DNA of 64,000 nucleotides from Cerrena zonata (taxonomy: Eukaryota > Basidiomycota > Agaricomycetes > Polyporales > Cerrenaceae): contig JASBNA010000069.1 of assembly GCA_038087015.1 (NCBI GenBank), positions 152,007 through 216,006 of the forward strand, in the 5' to 3' direction. A model generated the notes under the pieces. It ran no database searches. It was not told the DNA's origin and saw only the letters and a list, made by a program, of their open reading frames with translations. A program made the translations under genes and the position numbers. Below are positions 47,860 through 59,258 of the stretch, piece by piece; the stretch's first letter is position 1; every line of letters starts with the position of its first letter.

Positions 47860-49197
47860 TTACATGGCCAAATTTCTACCTTCAATTGAAGGTCCACCCT
47901 TTTTAGTTGCCTTCTTTTTAAAATTCATTAATGTCATTTTTTGATTAATTCTTCTAAATCTTTCATCTTGTCCCTTACCTTGATATCTCTTCAATAAACT
48001 TGGATCAACTTTTGGTGCAATTTTATAAGCAGTGGTTCTTGCTGATGGAATTGCAGCTCTATTTCTTCTTTCGGCACTTTCTTCATATAATGTTTTGGTT
48101 TCCTTTGGCTTAGTACGTTTAGTAGATGATAATTGATTAGTGTATCTGTTTTTATTATAGTCATGGAATTGAATAGTACGATCTTTATAAGAATCAGATT
48201 TATTCAAAATTGGTCTTGTCCAATCTCCAATTAAACGGTCAACAATTTTTTTCAAATTTGGTTCAGTTCTTTGAGAACGTTGATAAAAGACTAATACTTT
48301 ACCTATACCTGAAGCAACTAAATGGTCAGTTTTAATTGGTAAAACTTCTAATGAATGAATTAATTCTTTTTGAATTTGATAAGCTGGCATTGAAGCATCA
48401 GGTAATGGTTCTAACCATAGTCTAACCGCTTCTAATAAATTATTATCTAAAATTGATATAGCTAAATCTGCTTTTGATAAAACATCACTCACTTCTTTTA
48501 ATAATTTTATCTTTTCAGTTGCAATTTCTCCTTGGGAATTTTTTTCAACATCTAAATTAGCAGCTTCAATCATTTTATTCTTTAATGCATCAATTCTATC
48601 ATCTTGCATTCTTTCTAAGTCATCTTCATCTGTTTTACGACGTCTAACAGTTTGAGATTTTAATGCTGCTGTCATTTTTTCTTCCAATAATCTTCTTTTC
48701 CTACTTGACGGGTCTTCATTACTATAATCAATGACTGGTTCATTGTTTTCATCGTATGCACCATCTTCGTTGAATGGAACAAACCCTGATCCATCATCTG
48801 GTGTTTCATCCCTTGTGCTTTTTCTGATGTTCTTCTTCTTTGTCACTCCTCCAGCCTCTTCTTCATTAGATCTTTTATGTGCTCTCATCGAATAGATATT
48901 CTCATCGTCTTGTTCTTCTTGTTGTGCCTCTTCTTGTTCCTGTTCTTGTTCCTGTTCTGGTTCCTGTTCTTCCTCTGGTTCCTGTTCTGGTTCCTGTTCT
49001 TCCTCTGGGTCCTCTTCCTGTCCTGGAACGTCTTCAGCGTCTTCTGACTGGTGCTTTATGGCAACCTTTTCTTCACCTTCACTTTCTTGCTCATTAACTG
49101 GATCATCAATACCGTTTCTCAAGTCTTGGCTTGACTCTTCAACTTTAACGTTTTCCTGATTCAAATCCTGTGCTCCGCCTAACTCTGAATCACTCAT
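47860..49197 (-). CDS. SPN1: Transcription elongation factor Spn1 (Iws1)
   Basis: A 445-residue protein. The conserved TFIIS N-terminal-like domain covers about residues 230-370. It shows [35 protein letters not shown] and [19 protein letters not shown], as in Spn1/Iws1, which binds Spt6 and RNA polymerase II. The N-terminal half is highly acidic and includes a Glu/Gln/Pro tandem array (repeats of [10 protein letters not shown] type, about residues 55-95) that is visible in DNA as purine-strand repeats. A basic C-terminus follows. ATG 49197 is the only reasonable start. Confidence 0.94.
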   Translation of the reverse strand: MSDSELGGAQDLNQENVKVEESSQDLRNGIDDPVNEQESEGEEKVAIKHQSEDAEDVPGQEEDPEEEQEPEQEPEEEQEPEQEQEQEQEEAQQEEQDDENIYSMRAHKRSNEEEAGGVTKKKNIRKSTRDETPDDGSGFVPFNEDGAYDENNEPVIDYSNEDPSSRKRRLLEEKMTAALKSQTVRRRKTDEDDLERMQDDRIDALKNKMIEAANLDVEKNSQGEIATEKIKLLKEVSDVLSKADLAISILDNNLLEAVRLWLEPLPDASMPAYQIQKELIHSLEVLPIKTDHLVASGIGKVLVFYQRSQRTEPNLKKIVDRLIGDWTRPILNKSDSYKDRTIQFHDYNKNRYTNQLSSTKRTKPKETKTLYEESAERRNRAAIPSARTTAYKIAPKVDPSLLKRYQGKGQDERFRRINQKMTLMNFKKKATKKGGPSIEGRNLAM

Positions 49198-49812
49198 TGT
49201 ATGTATACTTATTCAATCAACCTTTCAAAAGTACTACCTAGTGTTGATATCCTTCATTTCTCAACGTAGAGATAAATGGGTTTTTTTCTGGTTAAAAATG
49301 TCGCACGTAAATGTCTCCAAAACATTGAATGTCGCAACTGCCTTTATACTAAGTATAACTGATTCCTAACGCAGCTCTAATAAGCTGAGATGGGTGTTAC
49401 TGAGATGGGTGGTGATGCTTTGTAGAAGATATAACTGGCATTTTTTTGCTCGAAAAGATTAAAAAATGTTTTGGCTATTGTTGAAATTTTTTCAATTATC
49501 GTTGAATTTTGCAGTAAATCACTTGAAATACTGCCACTATCCTAGTATAGTTTCAAGGCATTTTCTTACAACTGCTTCTTCATAAGAAGCGCTTTCTTCA
49601 AGTATACAGCCGATTGACTACGTTCTAACAGATCCAACTAAATCCTTTACAACCAAGTGCCATAACGGCTCGTTGAGCATTGTTATCGGTGGAAGCGTGT
49701 CTCACTTTGAAAAGTCGAAAAAAAGTCAGAAAAAACTAAAACTCGCAACGAAAATTCAACTCTATACTTAGGAAGTAAGAAGGCAAGTTAAAGCTTTACT
49801 AATAGTGATAAG
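49198..49812. promoter_or_regulatory. Divergent spacer between SPN1 and SCD6
   Basis: A 615 bp spacer shared by two divergent genes for nuclear/cytoplasmic RNA factors. A near-direct repeat of GAGATGGGTG words occurs at 49387-49410. No ORF or RNA gene recognised. Confidence 0.4.
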
Positions 49813-50814
49813 ATGTCTCAATATATTGGTAAAACTATTTCGTTGATCTCTAACAAGGGTCTTCGTTATGTTGGTTTGTTAGATAATATCAATGGGAACG
49901 ATGCTACCGTGGCATTGAAATCGGTTAGATCATTTGGTACTGAAGGTAGAATGGCTCAAAGTGGGAATCCAAACATGGAAGTCTTACCAGGTAATGACGT
50001 TTATGATTATGTTGTATTTAGGGGCTCTGATGTCAAGGATTTGTCGGTGTTGGATATTCCAATAGATCAAGCAAAACCTGAACCTTACATTCCTCAAGCA
50101 GTTCCAGGAGCAGGAGCTCCTGCTCCTGGTCCAGCACCAACCCAAAGCCAACAAGGTTATTATGCAGCACCACCTCAACCAACAGGTGTACCAGCAGCAG
50201 CACCAGTACAAGCACATGCGCCAACTTCAGCAGCAGCAGCACCAGTGGCTACATCCACCTCACCTCCACAACAACCAAAACCAACCCAAACTCAGCCAGT
50301 TGAAGCTAGTACTACTTCTCAAGACCAGCCAGCCCAAGCACAACCACAAGCCCAACCGGAACCAGTCACTACCAAAGAGCCTGCTTCAGAACCACCTCAA
50401 TCCCAACCTCAAGCCAAACCATCTACTAGAAGAACTTCTACTGGTATCGAAATTCCCGATGGTGAGTTTGACTTTGAGTCTGCCAACGCTAGATTCTCTA
50501 AAGACTTAGAATCTGAAAAAGAAGACTCAGAAAATGCCGGTTATAACAAATCTTCATCTTTCTTCGATAACATTTCATCTTCTACCGATAATAGAAATAC
50601 CATGAGATGGAACGAAGAGAAAACCCTTAATATGGATACTTTTGGTGAAGCTTACATTAATGACGATAGAAGTAGAGGCAGAGGCAGAGGTAGAGGCCGT
50701 GGTGGTTACAGAGGCAGAGGCAACGGTAATTGGAGAGGAAGAGGAAGAGGCAGAGGCAGAGGCAGAGGTAATTTCCAAAACAGCGACTATAATAACAAAC
50801 CTGAATGGGCCTAA
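49813..50814 (+). CDS. SCD6: Translation repressor and decapping activator Scd6 (LSm14/Rap55)
   Basis: A 333-residue protein. The LSm14 domain occupies residues 1-80 (YIGKTISLISNKGLRYVG, SVRSFGTEGR, VYDYVVFRGSDVKDL). A Pro/Gln/Ala-rich linker (about 95-200) is encoded by CAA/CCA-rich DNA. The FDF motif GEFDFESANARFSKDL lies near residue 218, and a C-terminal RGG tail (RGRGRGRGGYRGRG type) spans about 280-325. Scd6 binds eIF4G through its RGG region and Dcp2/Edc3-Dhh1 machinery through the other parts, acting in P-bodies. Confidence 0.95.
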   Translation: MSQYIGKTISLISNKGLRYVGLLDNINGNDATVALKSVRSFGTEGRMAQSGNPNMEVLPGNDVYDYVVFRGSDVKDLSVLDIPIDQAKPEPYIPQAVPGAGAPAPGPAPTQSQQGYYAAPPQPTGVPAAAPVQAHAPTSAAAAPVATSTSPPQQPKPTQTQPVEASTTSQDQPAQAQPQAQPEPVTTKEPASEPPQSQPQAKPSTRRTSTGIEIPDGEFDFESANARFSKDLESEKEDSENAGYNKSSSFFDNISSSTDNRNTMRWNEEKTLNMDTFGEAYINDDRSRGRGRGRGRGGYRGRGNGNWRGRGRGRGRGRGNFQNSDYNNKPEWA

Positions 50815-51194
50815 ACTATTGATTTCCATGTCTATGTTATGAAGGATCATCTTTCACTTCCCATTTTATTTATGATTTCCCCACTAGTTTTTAAGTGTGT
50901 GTTTTCTGTTTTTTATATATATATTGTCTATTTCTCTACTGTTGTCTTTTTACTAAATCACTCCAGTCAAAGTTTGTATTCCTAGGTCTTAGAGTTCTTT
51001 TCTTAAATACTTGGTGTATTAAAAGTTAATTCACAATTTTATCGAAACATCTGTACATCAATAGTTTTAAATATCGTCGCTCTTAAAAATCGCTTGCAAA
51101 ATCATTACTAAATGTACGTACACGAATGCTAAAAAAGTATGGCTGATGATAAGATACATTTATATAATACAAACCAATAGAAAATATAATGAAA
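50815..51194. other. Convergent spacer between SCD6 and HAK1
   Basis: A 380 bp 3'-3' spacer with TATATATA and T-rich words. No gene seen. Confidence 0.4.
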
Positions 51195-53691
51195 CTAAAT
51201 CCTAATAACACCACCTATAAATAATTTGCTAGCGGTTTCATCCTCTTCGTTTTGAACTGGTAAGATTTTATCACTGACTCTAAATAATGAGTCTAATGGC
51301 CCAAAGATGCTGTTGATATAGAACCTTCTCATGTAATGATGAATAATAACGAAAGGATTCTTGATTTTTTGCCGCTGGAATTATACTCATGAGATCTAAC
51401 TTCATTATTTTCAAAAATATGAACAACTGGAACTTCATTGTTAAGACCAATCAGGACTTTCAACCCAGTCATTTCGGGTATGATATTCAAAATATGATCA
51501 TTCAAAGAGTTATCTATATGAATTTCTTCCATGAATCCGAATCTAACCACACATTTATAATGGCCAGGAACTTTCATGTTCCCTATCAAAACGCGGTCTT
51601 CATTTGGAACACTAGGAATTGATAAAGTTCTAGTAGTAACGAAAACCATGATTGAAGGAAGCGACTGGAAATTCAGAACAACTCTTTCATATATTTTTGG
51701 AACTGTATTTGGAGATGATAAAATTTGATGAGGTGAATCAACATAAATCAAACCAACACCATTGAACTTTTTCAATGTAGATTTACCAAATCTAGTACTT
51801 AATTCTAAGGATGTTGGATCGCTCTTCAATATTTTTGGAAGGGTAATACCAAATTCAGAATCATGACTTTCATTGTCAGTGCCACAGTCTCTTTCATCGG
51901 AATCTTTTTTAACCATTGCTCTTCCTCTTAATTCGAAAGTTGCTTCTTCTGGGGCTTTCCTTTTGAATGAAGGGAATAAATCACCAAGTTTAACTCTAGA
52001 GGTCATTTGTTCTTCAACAACTTTTGATCTACCATATCTCCAAAGAGTCAAAAAGGTGAAACTTAATCCCGCCATCATCAATGGGAACCAAGCACCATGG
52101 GGAACCTTTTTTAAATTAGAAATAACAAGGGCAAATTCCAACGGTAAGAAAATCAAAGCAAACATTAATGGAAAAATGAAATTAAATTCATAAACATAAA
52201 CCATGCAAATCAAGATTAAAGTCGAAGTTACTAAAAAATCCAAATTAATACCTAAACCATATGCTGCAGTAACGTTATTTGAATTTTTAAAACCTGCTGC
52301 TGTACAACAAACACCGATAAGTAATAAAAAGTTAACAACAGGGATATAAACTTTACCAGCGTAACTAGAAGAAACATGTTTAACTTTAAACTTAGGGAAA
52401 CAATCTAAGTTGATCAATTGAGAAACAATACTGAATACACCTAAAATTAAAGCTTGACTTGCGATAATAGTACTAATTGTTGCAAGTACAAACATTATCC
52501 AATAACTCCAACTATTTGGACCACCTGGAATTGATAAATAAAATGGATTTGTGAATTGTTTAGGGTGTTCAACAATGTAAGCCCCTTGACCCAAATAGCA
52601 TATCATTAAACAAATGAAAACGAAAAAGATACCAATTTGAGTTGGTAATCTACCGAAGTGTCCTAAATCAGCAAACATTGCTTCAGTACCAGTAATGGAC
52701 AACATAGCACCACTAAGGGCATCAATCCCAGAAGCTTTCAAAAGCTTAATAGCGTAGTAGGGGGACAATGCTTTAAAGACTCCTGAATCATAATTAACTA
52801 TATTATAAATTCCGCAAACCACTAAACCTGCCAACCACACAAGAATGATTGGGGCAAAAACAAATGAAATTTTATGGGAACCGAACTGCTGAATCATGAA
52901 AAGGAAAATGATAACTACTTCAGAGACACCTAAAACCGCATTAAATGAAGGATCAGCAAGTTGGATACCCGCGATGGCACTTAAAATAGAGGTGGTTGGA
53001 GTCAACAAACCATCAGAAAAGACCAAAGAACAACCCAAGAAACAACAAATCAAAATAACGGTTGAAACTGCTTTTGATAACCTTAGGATGATTTTTCCAT
53101 TCATTTGTTTTTTTAATTAATGAGTTATGGGAAATAAAACTCAGGTTAGTTTCTTCTCTTGCCAATAATTCCAAGTCATTTTTAACTGGGGCCCCAGGAA
53201 TTTCTACTCCCTTTGGACCAATATTTAAATGTCTAGCGATTTTAGCATAAATTGCCACTTGACCACCTTCACCGTTATTAGGACCAATTACTAATACGAT
53301 TAAAGCATATTTAATGAGGACGATGAAGACAAAAATATAAAAAATTAAAGAAATCCCCCATAAATATCATCTTTGTTGGAATTTCATTAGGATACTTAAT
53401 TGAATTTAAAACATACAAGGGAGAAGTACCTAAGTCACCATAAATTGCCCCCAATGAACTGAATGATAGCATTAATACTTCTTTGACTGATAATTTTTTT
53501 TCGGTGTTTCCTTGGGCTTCTTCATCGAACTTGTTTTCTTCGTCGTCTTCTTCATCCCCATCATAGCGGCCAATTCGTTCATCATCTTCAGAATACGCAG
53601 CTATACTGACATTCTCTGCTATTTCAATAGAATTATTATTCTCCATATCTTGTTTGATTGAAGGAGTCTGCGGTATATTGTTTGATTGCAT
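51195..53691 (-). CDS. HAK1: High-affinity potassium transporter of the HAK/KUP family (four frameshifts)
   Basis: Overlapping frames together encode about 832 residues of a K+ transporter, with twelve or so membrane segments and a cytosolic C-terminal half. Family blocks are SLGAIYGDLGTSPLYVL, VIGPNNGEGGQVAIYAKIAR, VFSDGLLTPTTSILSAIAG and GHFGRLPTQIGIFF. Frame changes lie near 53370-53372 (AAG GAT expected), in the C5 run at 53355-53359, in the T5 run at 53092-53096 and in the T6 run at 51365-51370. Each is repaired by one added base in a homopolymer. Beyond the last, the frame continues to TAG at 51195, giving a C-terminus with NPFVIIHHYMRRFYINSIFG. The N-terminal 70 residues are acidic. 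Confidence 0.92.
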
Positions 53692-55125
53692 TCTATAAGA
53701 AGGATAAATAACTAAAAAAAAACAGCAAAAAAAGTATTAAAAGAGAGAAGACGGGAAATTATTTATACAAAAACCCCATGATGACCTACAAGAAGCTTTA
53801 ATACAAGGAGGTTGGCCAAATACGCCGTTCTTCAAAGACGATGCAAAAGTGACAAACCGTTTTGCAACAACTTAAAGTAACGAACAAACCTTTGAGTGAG
53901 AATCACAACACTATTCCGTTCCACAACTCCTGCCCAAATTATCGCCTCGTTGCACCAATTGGTAAAGGGGAACTAGCATGATCCCGGCATATGACAATAA
54001 ACTACGAACTGATAACTAGCTACTATAGCTTGAGGGATTTATTTAAGTGGTCGATAAAAAAAAAAAAAAGACTGGGTTTAACAATACAACAGAAAAGGGC
54101 AGCAGTTAGCTAAATTACTGAAATGAAACAAAATCTTGTCTGAAATCAAAAGCCTCCCAAAAGAAGTAACAACGACAATGCTTTAGCTGCAATATTTATG
54201 AATATCCTTCTGTCTAATGCCTTGATCATATCTTCAGCACTTGAGCATATCGTCAGCACTTCAGCACACATTTAACACTGCAAAAAAAAAAGCACTGACC
54301 AATATCTTTGAATCCTTGTTGACCAGTGCCATTACCGCAAGACCAAGTAGTAACCTACTCCTACACCAAATGGGCTATTCAAAGAGACCGGCTCGTTTCA
54401 TTCACTCGTAATTCCCTGATGCTTTTACGTCGGAACTCTAAAAGGCCCCAGTGCATTACGTCAATGGATTCCCACCACTACAATAATATATCTCAATAAT
54501 GAACAGGGCAAAAGGTGCCAGTTAGCTAGCACGAATCCAAAATCGAAAATTCCCTCACTGATTAGAGACCTCAGCCTTTTTTTGTAAATGGGTTTTTCGC
54601 AGTTTTTTTTTAGTTTTGACAGCTTTGTCAGTGCGTACAAAATTTGTCAATTAGAGGAAAATTTTTTTTTTGACTGGTGGCCCCAAAAAATCCCTCAAGA
54701 CTACGTTACTATAAACCAATTTCCTGGTTTTTCAAATGGAAACTGGCTGCGTACTAGATAGGATAAGGTGTAGGGCGATGGGGGGAGAAGGATGTAGTAG
54801 AGAGGGTGGGATGCGGGATTGGGGAAGCTGGGCCAGAAGAGTACGCAAATACTCGTCGGTCTAGTGTCGATTTCTAGTGACAGCCCTTTAACTTTACCCT
54901 TGAATATAGTCGAATGAGCTTTATTCTTCTGTAAACTACGAGGAACAGTGTGTTTAAGAGATCTGAACCTAAATCTTGTTTCACTATCAAAGTCGGTGTG
55001 CGGTACGGAGCTTGCAGCCACACGCGTCGTTCTGTTGAGTTTTTGATCTGGCGCGTCTAAAGAAAACTTGTTGAAGTTGTTTTGGTGGTATGAAGATGAA
55101 CATATCTTCACCAATAAAGTAGACT
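53692..55125. promoter_or_regulatory. Long divergent spacer between HAK1 and CTF4 with MluI cell-cycle boxes
   Basis: A 1.4 kb spacer. ACGCGT at 55022-55027 and GCGCGTC at 55051-55057 lie about 70-100 bp before the CTF4 ATG. MCB elements (ACGCGT) bind MBF and drive G1/S expression of replication genes, which suits CTF4. The HAK1-proximal kilobase contains poly-A tracts and near-repeated words (CTTCAGCACTTGAGCATATC / GTCAGCACTTCAGCACAC, about 54232-54270). No gene is called: the long minus-strand ORF near 54701-55114 is not convincing. Confidence 0.55.
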
Positions 55126-57809
55126 ATGAAGGTTACTGAGCTTCCTGTATCCGCGTTCCTCGACGGGTATGGCTTTGTCACTTATAATACCACCATAGAT
55201 AAATTGATTGTGGGTAATAGTGAAGGTATAGTCAAGATTTTCAATATTGACGAACCTGATTTAGAGCCAACTTCGATTGATATTATCGAGAATTTGACAT
55301 CTTTATCAAGCGAAGGGGACCGGCTATTGGTGACCAACACAGCAGGTCATCTTGAATGTGTTGATTTATTGAAAAATGAATCTTTAGGGGTGATTCATAG
55401 AACAGAATTACCTTTAAGAGATTCAATTTTTATTAATGAAGGGAAAAGAATATTATGTGGAGGTGATGATAATAAATTATTTATTATTGATCAGGAAAAT
55501 GATAATGGTTTATCCACAATAACACTTCCAAACCAGTTTCTTAATGTTTCTTACAATTCAACGGGTGAATTACTAGCTGTTAGTTTATCAAATCAAGATG
55601 TTCAGATTTATTCGGTTATAAATGAAACTCCTAATTTAATTCAAACAATACCTAAAGTTTTGATTGAGAATATCAAAATTTCAATGGATAAACCTGATTA
55701 TGAAGATGAAAGTACTTATGCTGAACTCTTGTCAACTAAAACAGAATGGTCGATGAATGGGGAATTTTTAGCCATTGCAACTAATGATAATTCAATCAAC
55801 ATCTATAATCGGTCTAATTGGGAAACTCCTTCTAAAACCTTGCACAATGATGATAAGCCCGAGAATGTCAAAATAATAGATTTCCGTTATTCACCTTTGA
55901 GAAATGATTACATGGCCATTCTTTATGATAATGAGTCAATCGAGTTTTTCAATACCAAGTCGAGTGAATTGGTAGATACCATTTCTTTCAAAGCCTCAAA
56001 GCCAACTAGTTTAACTTGGAATAAGGATTCCCTCTTTGTTGGTACAACAAAAGGTCATTTTGTTAGATTATCAAATGTTTCATTTCCGGATACTAATGGT
56101 TCAAATTCGAAAACTGCAAAACTATTCGTTAATAATGAAGCTGAAGAATCAAATGATGAAGAAGATGCCGATGACGACGATCTAGTAAATGAGCCAAATG
56201 GTAAACCAGTTTCCCATTTGGAAGATTCAATGATTATAGATGAAGACGAGGAAGATCAAGAGGATAACCCCATGAAATATTATAATAAAGGTGCTGATTA
56301 TATCTTGGATGATTTATCCCGTAAACGTCAGAAAACTTCAAACGGTTACATTTCAAAAATGAATAATCGTAATCCCATTCAACAGGAACATGAAGATATC
56401 GCTCCCTATTCATGCGGTTCAACTCCATGGGCAAAATCTGATACCGGATCAAATAGTTCTCCCAGTAGAAGATACTTGACTATGAATTCAACTGGTTATG
56501 TTTGGTCTGTCAGAACAAATCTTGGTGATGGAAACTTAGATCAACAACAAAGTATTAGTATATCATTCTTCGATAGAAAGGATAATAAAGGATTATTATT
56601 TCTCTGACTATTCCGGATATGACTTGTGTTCAATGAATTCTAAAGGTCTTGTTTTGGCAACTTCTGGTTATAAAGAAAAACACTCAAATCATAATGGGAA
56701 ACTCTTCTATAGAAATCATGATAGTATAAACGATTCCTGGGATCGTGAAGTTCCCCTTTTGAAAAATGAACACCTTACTTCGGTCAGTATTACTGGGACC
56801 TCAACAGGTAGAAATGATGGTTTTATAGTGGTTGGTTCTAATTTAGGGTTACTTGAGAATATTTGATTTTCATGGACTTTGCTTAAATATCATGAAAACC
56901 ACTCCAATTGTTACATTATCCATTTCTTTTACTTCTGTTTTATTCATGATTAATCAAGTTTCACCTAATTTATTTACTTATTCATTAATCGACCTTGAAG
57001 ATGGATATAAATACATCCAACAAAATATATTTTTACCATTGAAGAAATCTACCAATCCTTCAAAACCCTTGTTGAAAGGGGTATTTTTCAACGAACATAA
57101 TGATCCTTGTTTAGTTGGTGGTAGCGATGATACTTTATTGATTTTAGAATCTTGGAGAAATACCAATAATTCAAGATGGTTACCAATATTAAATTGTCAT
57201 GATGTCTTAACTGAAAACGGTACAAATGAATCCAAAAAGCACTGGAAATGTTGGCCATTAGGTTTATATCAAGACCAATTGAATTGTTTGATTTTGAAAA
57301 ACAATCAACAATATCCAGGATTCCCATTACCATTACCCATTGAATTAGAGATTAAAATCCCGTCCTCAGTACCGAAAGCAAAGAGCTCCGTCGATGAATT
57401 GTTCGAATCTGACCCCAGTGATAAGAAACTAACTGAGACTAAACAATCCGAAAATGAAGCTGAAGAAACCTTCTTAAGAGTAAGCTCAATGGGTAGGGTA
57501 GTCTTTGAAAGTTCTCAAGATGAAGAAATTATGGAGGACGATGTTGCAAGAGACGAGATCCAAGAAAGACTAGAATTATACTCAAACGAGTTCGAAAGAT
57601 CTTTAATCAAATTATTTATATCAGCATGTCAAGATTCAAGATTATCAAGAGCTACAAGTATTGCTAAATTGATGAGAAAAGATCAAACATTACTGGGGGC
57701 AGCCAAAGTTGCCGATAGAATGCAATTTTCAAATCTTGCACTTAAAATCAATAAATTGAGAGAGAGCATGATGAGTTTTGAAGATGAAGAAGACGAAGAA
57801 GATCAATAG
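55126..57809 (+). CDS. CTF4: Replisome adaptor Ctf4 (And-1/WDHD1) with two frameshifts
   Basis: Three frames together encode about 893 residues. The N-terminal WD40 propeller (residues 1-330; for example LIVGNSEGIVKIFNID, LLVTNTAGHLECVD) is followed by an acidic linker (DEEDADDDD). The SepB-type second propeller follows, and the C-terminal helical bundle ends FISACQDSRLSRATSIAKLM, as in Ctf4, which trimerises and links CMG helicase to polymerase alpha. The frame changes near 56590-56591 (GG where one G restores KDYYFSDYSG) and near 56849-56850 (TT where one T restores NLGYLRIFDFHG). Both correspond to one surplus base in the window, unlike most other breaks. MCB sites lie just upstream. Confidence 0.92.
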
Positions 57810-57937
57810 ATTAAAAATCTCTTTATTTAATTGAAAATATTATGTACAATATATAATTTCTTTTTGGAAAGACTTCCAGTCGTAATTTTTCATGACTTCC
57901 TGAGTTAGTGAATATATACATTAATCTATCTAACAAC

Positions 57938-58088
57938 TTAGAATTGTTTTTTGATAAAGTGGAAAACCAATGGAGTAACCCATAAAGCACCAGCAATGAG
58001 ACCGGCAGTTTTCAAAGCTGTCATTAACGTATTGATCTTGGATCTTTTTTTGTTCTTCAGTAAGTTGTTGACCTGGACCACCAAACAT
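57938..58088 (-). CDS. TOM5: Mitochondrial import receptor subunit Tom5 (one frameshift)
   Basis: A tail-anchored protein of about 49 residues in the outer-membrane TOM complex. The start is ATG 58088 (MFGGPGQQLTEEQK). The C-terminal ALWVTPLVFHFIKKQF matches yeast Tom5 (FLWVSPMIWHLVKKQWK). The two halves are in different frames, and the shift falls in a run of seven A (58045-58051 on the plus strand as T7). With six A the spacing between EEQKR and LWV is 19 residues, exactly as in yeast. Tom5 is too small and conserved for chance matching, so this break in particular points to a base-count error. Confidence 0.88.
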
Positions 58089-58293
58089 TGTACACTATAA
58101 TCTATATTAATATGAATAATTGCAATTCTTAAGGGCTTGTACTTATTGGCAAAAAGTTGATTTTTCAATGACGACTGAGAAAATTTTTTGAGTCAAAACC
58201 GACGCTGCGACACGACCTTTTGTTGTTTAAACAAATTGGAAAATACCGTTACATCAGATATTGTATACGACCCATTAATATAGAAGAACAAGG

Positions 58294-58887
58294 ATGACAT
58301 CGATAAAACCGTTCCAGATGTCGGATCTCTTTGAGATTAATTCTGTTAATCTCGATCCTTACACCGAGAATTTCAACTTGCTGTTTTACTTCCAATACCT
58401 AATTGACTGGCCTTCACTTTTTTTCAAATCAGTAGAACCAAGCATAAATGGATACTTCAACCAGCCATACAACGTCAGTGGATACATGATGGGAAAAACC
58501 GAAGGTCAGTTAGCGAAAAAGGAATGGCACACTCATATAACTGCAGTCACGATCGATGAGCAGTATAGAAGAATCGGATTGGCTTCTGATTTATGCATAA
58601 ACCTCGAAAATTTAACTGCAGTTAAACCACATGAAACATTGTTTGTGGACTTATTTGTGAAAGCAACCAATGATGTGGCAAGAACGTTATACGAAAAACT
58701 AGGCTACTCGATCTATAGAAGAGTGGTTGGCTATTACGGCCGTGAACTACCGCAAGACCGAAACAAAATCAACGATGATATCGATGCCTTCGACATGAGA
58801 AAAGCATTGCCGCGTGATTCCAGTAAAGAAACCGTCCGTGAAAACGGTCATAAGGTCTATGTTCTTCCGCAAGAGGTTGTATTTTAG
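58294..58887 (+). CDS. NAT3: NatB N-terminal acetyltransferase catalytic subunit Nat3
   Basis: A 197-residue GNAT-fold enzyme that, with Mdm20, acetylates N-termini starting Met-Asp/Glu/Asn. The blocks DPYTENFNL, FYFQYLIDWPSLFFKS, SGYMMGKTEGQ, WHTHITAVTI, YRRIGLASDLC (acetyl-CoA loop) and LYEKLGYSIYRRVVGYY match yeast Nat3 closely. Codon 30 is CTG at a site that is Glu or Pro in yeast and human, again more consistent with Ser than Leu. The gene is intact and divergent from TOM5. Confidence 0.95.
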   Translation: MTSIKPFQMSDLFEINSVNLDPYTENFNLLFYFQYLIDWPSLFFKSVEPSINGYFNQPYNVSGYMMGKTEGQLAKKEWHTHITAVTIDEQYRRIGLASDLCINLENLTAVKPHETLFVDLFVKATNDVARTLYEKLGYSIYRRVVGYYGRELPQDRNKINDDIDAFDMRKALPRDSSKETVRENGHKVYVLPQEVVF

Positions 58888-59258
58888 TTATTAATCTACG
58901 TACTACAATACCATAGCTCATCCCTCCGAACCAAACTCGTAATAAACACTGTGCATTTCCATTCTTAAACTTCCTGAGGCTCCATAAGTCACGGGGGACC
59001 GACGGAGACAACTGGGACCTCCGTCGTCCTTCTAACCCCTTGTAGTTAATCAAAGCTAAAGTTGCAAATTGAAAAATAGCCTAATCTTCGAATTGCAAAA
59101 AAGGCTGGTCAAAATTTGTGTTACGTTTGTCGCATTTTTTTTCTATAGCAAAAAAAAAAAAAAAAACTTTAAAAATGACCCCAGTATAAGTATATAAAGT
59201 CTTGCCATTTTGCTATTTGAGTATATTAGACAGCCGAGTAAAGAACTGGTTAGTTACG
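58888..59258. other. Intergenic spacer between NAT3 and the IFRD-family gene
   Basis: A 371 bp spacer with a GGGGGACCGACGG GC-rich patch near 58993-59005, a poly-A tract at 59150-59166 and a TATA-like GTATATAAAG at 59190-59199 just before the next gene. Confidence 0.45.

Noticed and set aside
54701..55114. 137-codon minus-strand ORF upstream of CTF4
   Set aside because: It covers the MCB sites and the expected CTF4 leader, and its residue pattern has no family resemblance.
57938..58168. 76-residue protein read from an upstream frame through the TOM5 tail
   Set aside because: Its N-terminal half is out of frame noise; the true start MFGG lies in the other frame, and one base in the A7 run reconciles the two.
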